NCBI GenBank assembly: GCA_035530195.1
Contig: DATKVG010000136.1
Location: 1 to 48,473 of the forward strand
Source: JAPLKX01 sp035530195
Lineage (GTDB): Bacteria; Hydrogenedentota; Hydrogenedentia; Hydrogenedentales; SLHB01
DNA: 48,473 nucleotides
Reading direction: 5' to 3'
Below the pieces are notes generated by a model. It saw nothing but the letters and a program-made list of their open reading frames with translations, was not told the origin of the DNA and ran no database searches. The position numbers and the translations under genes were made by a program. This document shows positions 48,178-48,473 of this stretch, piece after piece (position 1 is the stretch's first letter; the number at the start of each line of letters is the position of its first letter).

Positions 48178-48473
48178 TTGCGCCCCAAGCGTTCCTGGTA
48201 GGTGGCGAGATAGTCGGTTTGGGTGCGGTGGACGTGCTGGAGTTTCTTTTTGGCCTTAAGCCCGGCGTCGGAAACCGGGTCCATTTCGTAGGCGCGCTGC
48301 CATGCGGCGAGGGCGTCCTGGTAGCGCCCCTGATGGTACAGGGCATGGCCGAGAAACGTGCAGGCCCAGTCGCATTCGGGGTCTTCGGCCAGTGCGCCGC
48401 GAAACAACTTTTCGGCCGCCTCGTAATCCTTGGCGTTGAAGCGCTCGCGGCCTTTGTCGAGCAGTTTCTGGGC
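48174..48473 (-). CDS. TPR-repeat protein, 5' end outside window
   Basis: Open to the right edge (about 99 residues seen). At least two TPR units: RERFNAKDYEAAEKLFRGAL and CTFLGHALYHQGRYQDALAA, then a charged tail ending QERLGRK. Length, start and any other domain lie beyond the window. Coupled to the alcohol dehydrogenase gene by an ATGA overlap; partner unknown. Confidence 0.75.
   Translation of the reverse strand, partial: AQKLLDKGRERFNAKDYEAAEKLFRGALAEDPECDWACTFLGHALYHQGRYQDALAAWQRAYEMDPVSDAGLKAKKKLQHVHRTQTDYLATYQERLGRK

Noticed and set aside
1..48473. tRNA, rRNA, IS or prophage genes
   Set aside because: No cloverleaf, rRNA core, transposase or phage structural motif found by reading; short RNAs could be missed.

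Overview
The window is GC-rich, gene-dense bacterial DNA with short intergenic gaps, several ATGA/TGATG stop-start overlaps, and no rRNA, tRNA, phage or CRISPR. It combines Tat-exported sulfatase and metallo-beta-lactamase proteins, a DUF4091-type glycoside-hydrolase-like protein, a six-hairpin glycosidase-like protein, a membrane spermidine-synthase-like/TPR fusion, an HSDL2-like SDR and a fungal/Bacteroidetes-style ketol-acid reductoisomerase. Its intergenic regions are packed with hairpin and micro-repeat families. This suggests an environmental heterotroph of the PVC group (Planctomycetota, Verrucomicrobiota, Lentisphaerota) or a Hydrogenedentota/Sumerlaeota-like lineage. That placement is inference; no marker here decides the phylum.

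Layout. 1-5.3 kb: divergent polysaccharide deacetylase (cut by the window edge), tsaD, a phenylacetate-CoA-ligase-like enzyme, then on the minus strand two coupled sugar-nucleotide SDR genes. 5.5-12.4 kb: a solitary minimal flagellin, a 987-aa membrane protein with a duplicated transmembrane module plus spermidine-synthase and TPR domains, purN, and a polytopic membrane protein whose reading frame contains two intergenic-type repeats. 12.5-15.7 kb (minus): PP2C phosphatase, ilvC, SMP-30-like protein. 15.8-21.8 kb (plus): MshEN-HDOD protein, a minus-strand SET-domain pseudogene, then an envelope proteolysis cluster (HtrA lipoprotein, HtrA-like pseudoprotease, lipoprotein, CPBP protease). 21.9-26.6 kb (minus): a GNAT-like protein and two overlapping membrane GTPases behind a near-consensus, probably leaderless promoter. 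26.7-33.4 kb (plus): three genes for polysaccharide/sulfated-glycan use. 33.9-39.2 kb: HSDL2-like SDR, a double MBL protein bracketed by direct repeats, and a beta-helix/propeller protein. 39.3-48.5 kb (minus): CoA-transferase-GNAT fusion with ADP-forming acyl-CoA synthetase, uracil-DNA glycosylase translationally coupled to a histidine kinase and an NtrC-type regulator, and an iron alcohol dehydrogenase behind a TPR protein cut by the edge.

How the genes fit together. Export and degradation genes (26.7-39.2 kb) would release sugars; the CoA enzymes (39.3-43.3 kb) and alcohol dehydrogenase fit fermentation or acetate/acyl-CoA interconversion with ATP gain; the HtrA cluster, PP2C, HDOD and two-component genes look like stress and envelope control.

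The most unusual signal is non-coding. A 68-nt hairpin family has four full and two half copies with compensatory base changes in the arms, every copy pointing the same way as the gene it follows or sits in. One copy is translated in frame inside a membrane protein, and two half copies supply the last codons and stop of unrelated genes. The same membrane gene carries a 7-nt x 4 tandem repeat that could switch its reading frame. A TGnTAnnnT extended -10 motif recurs before many genes.
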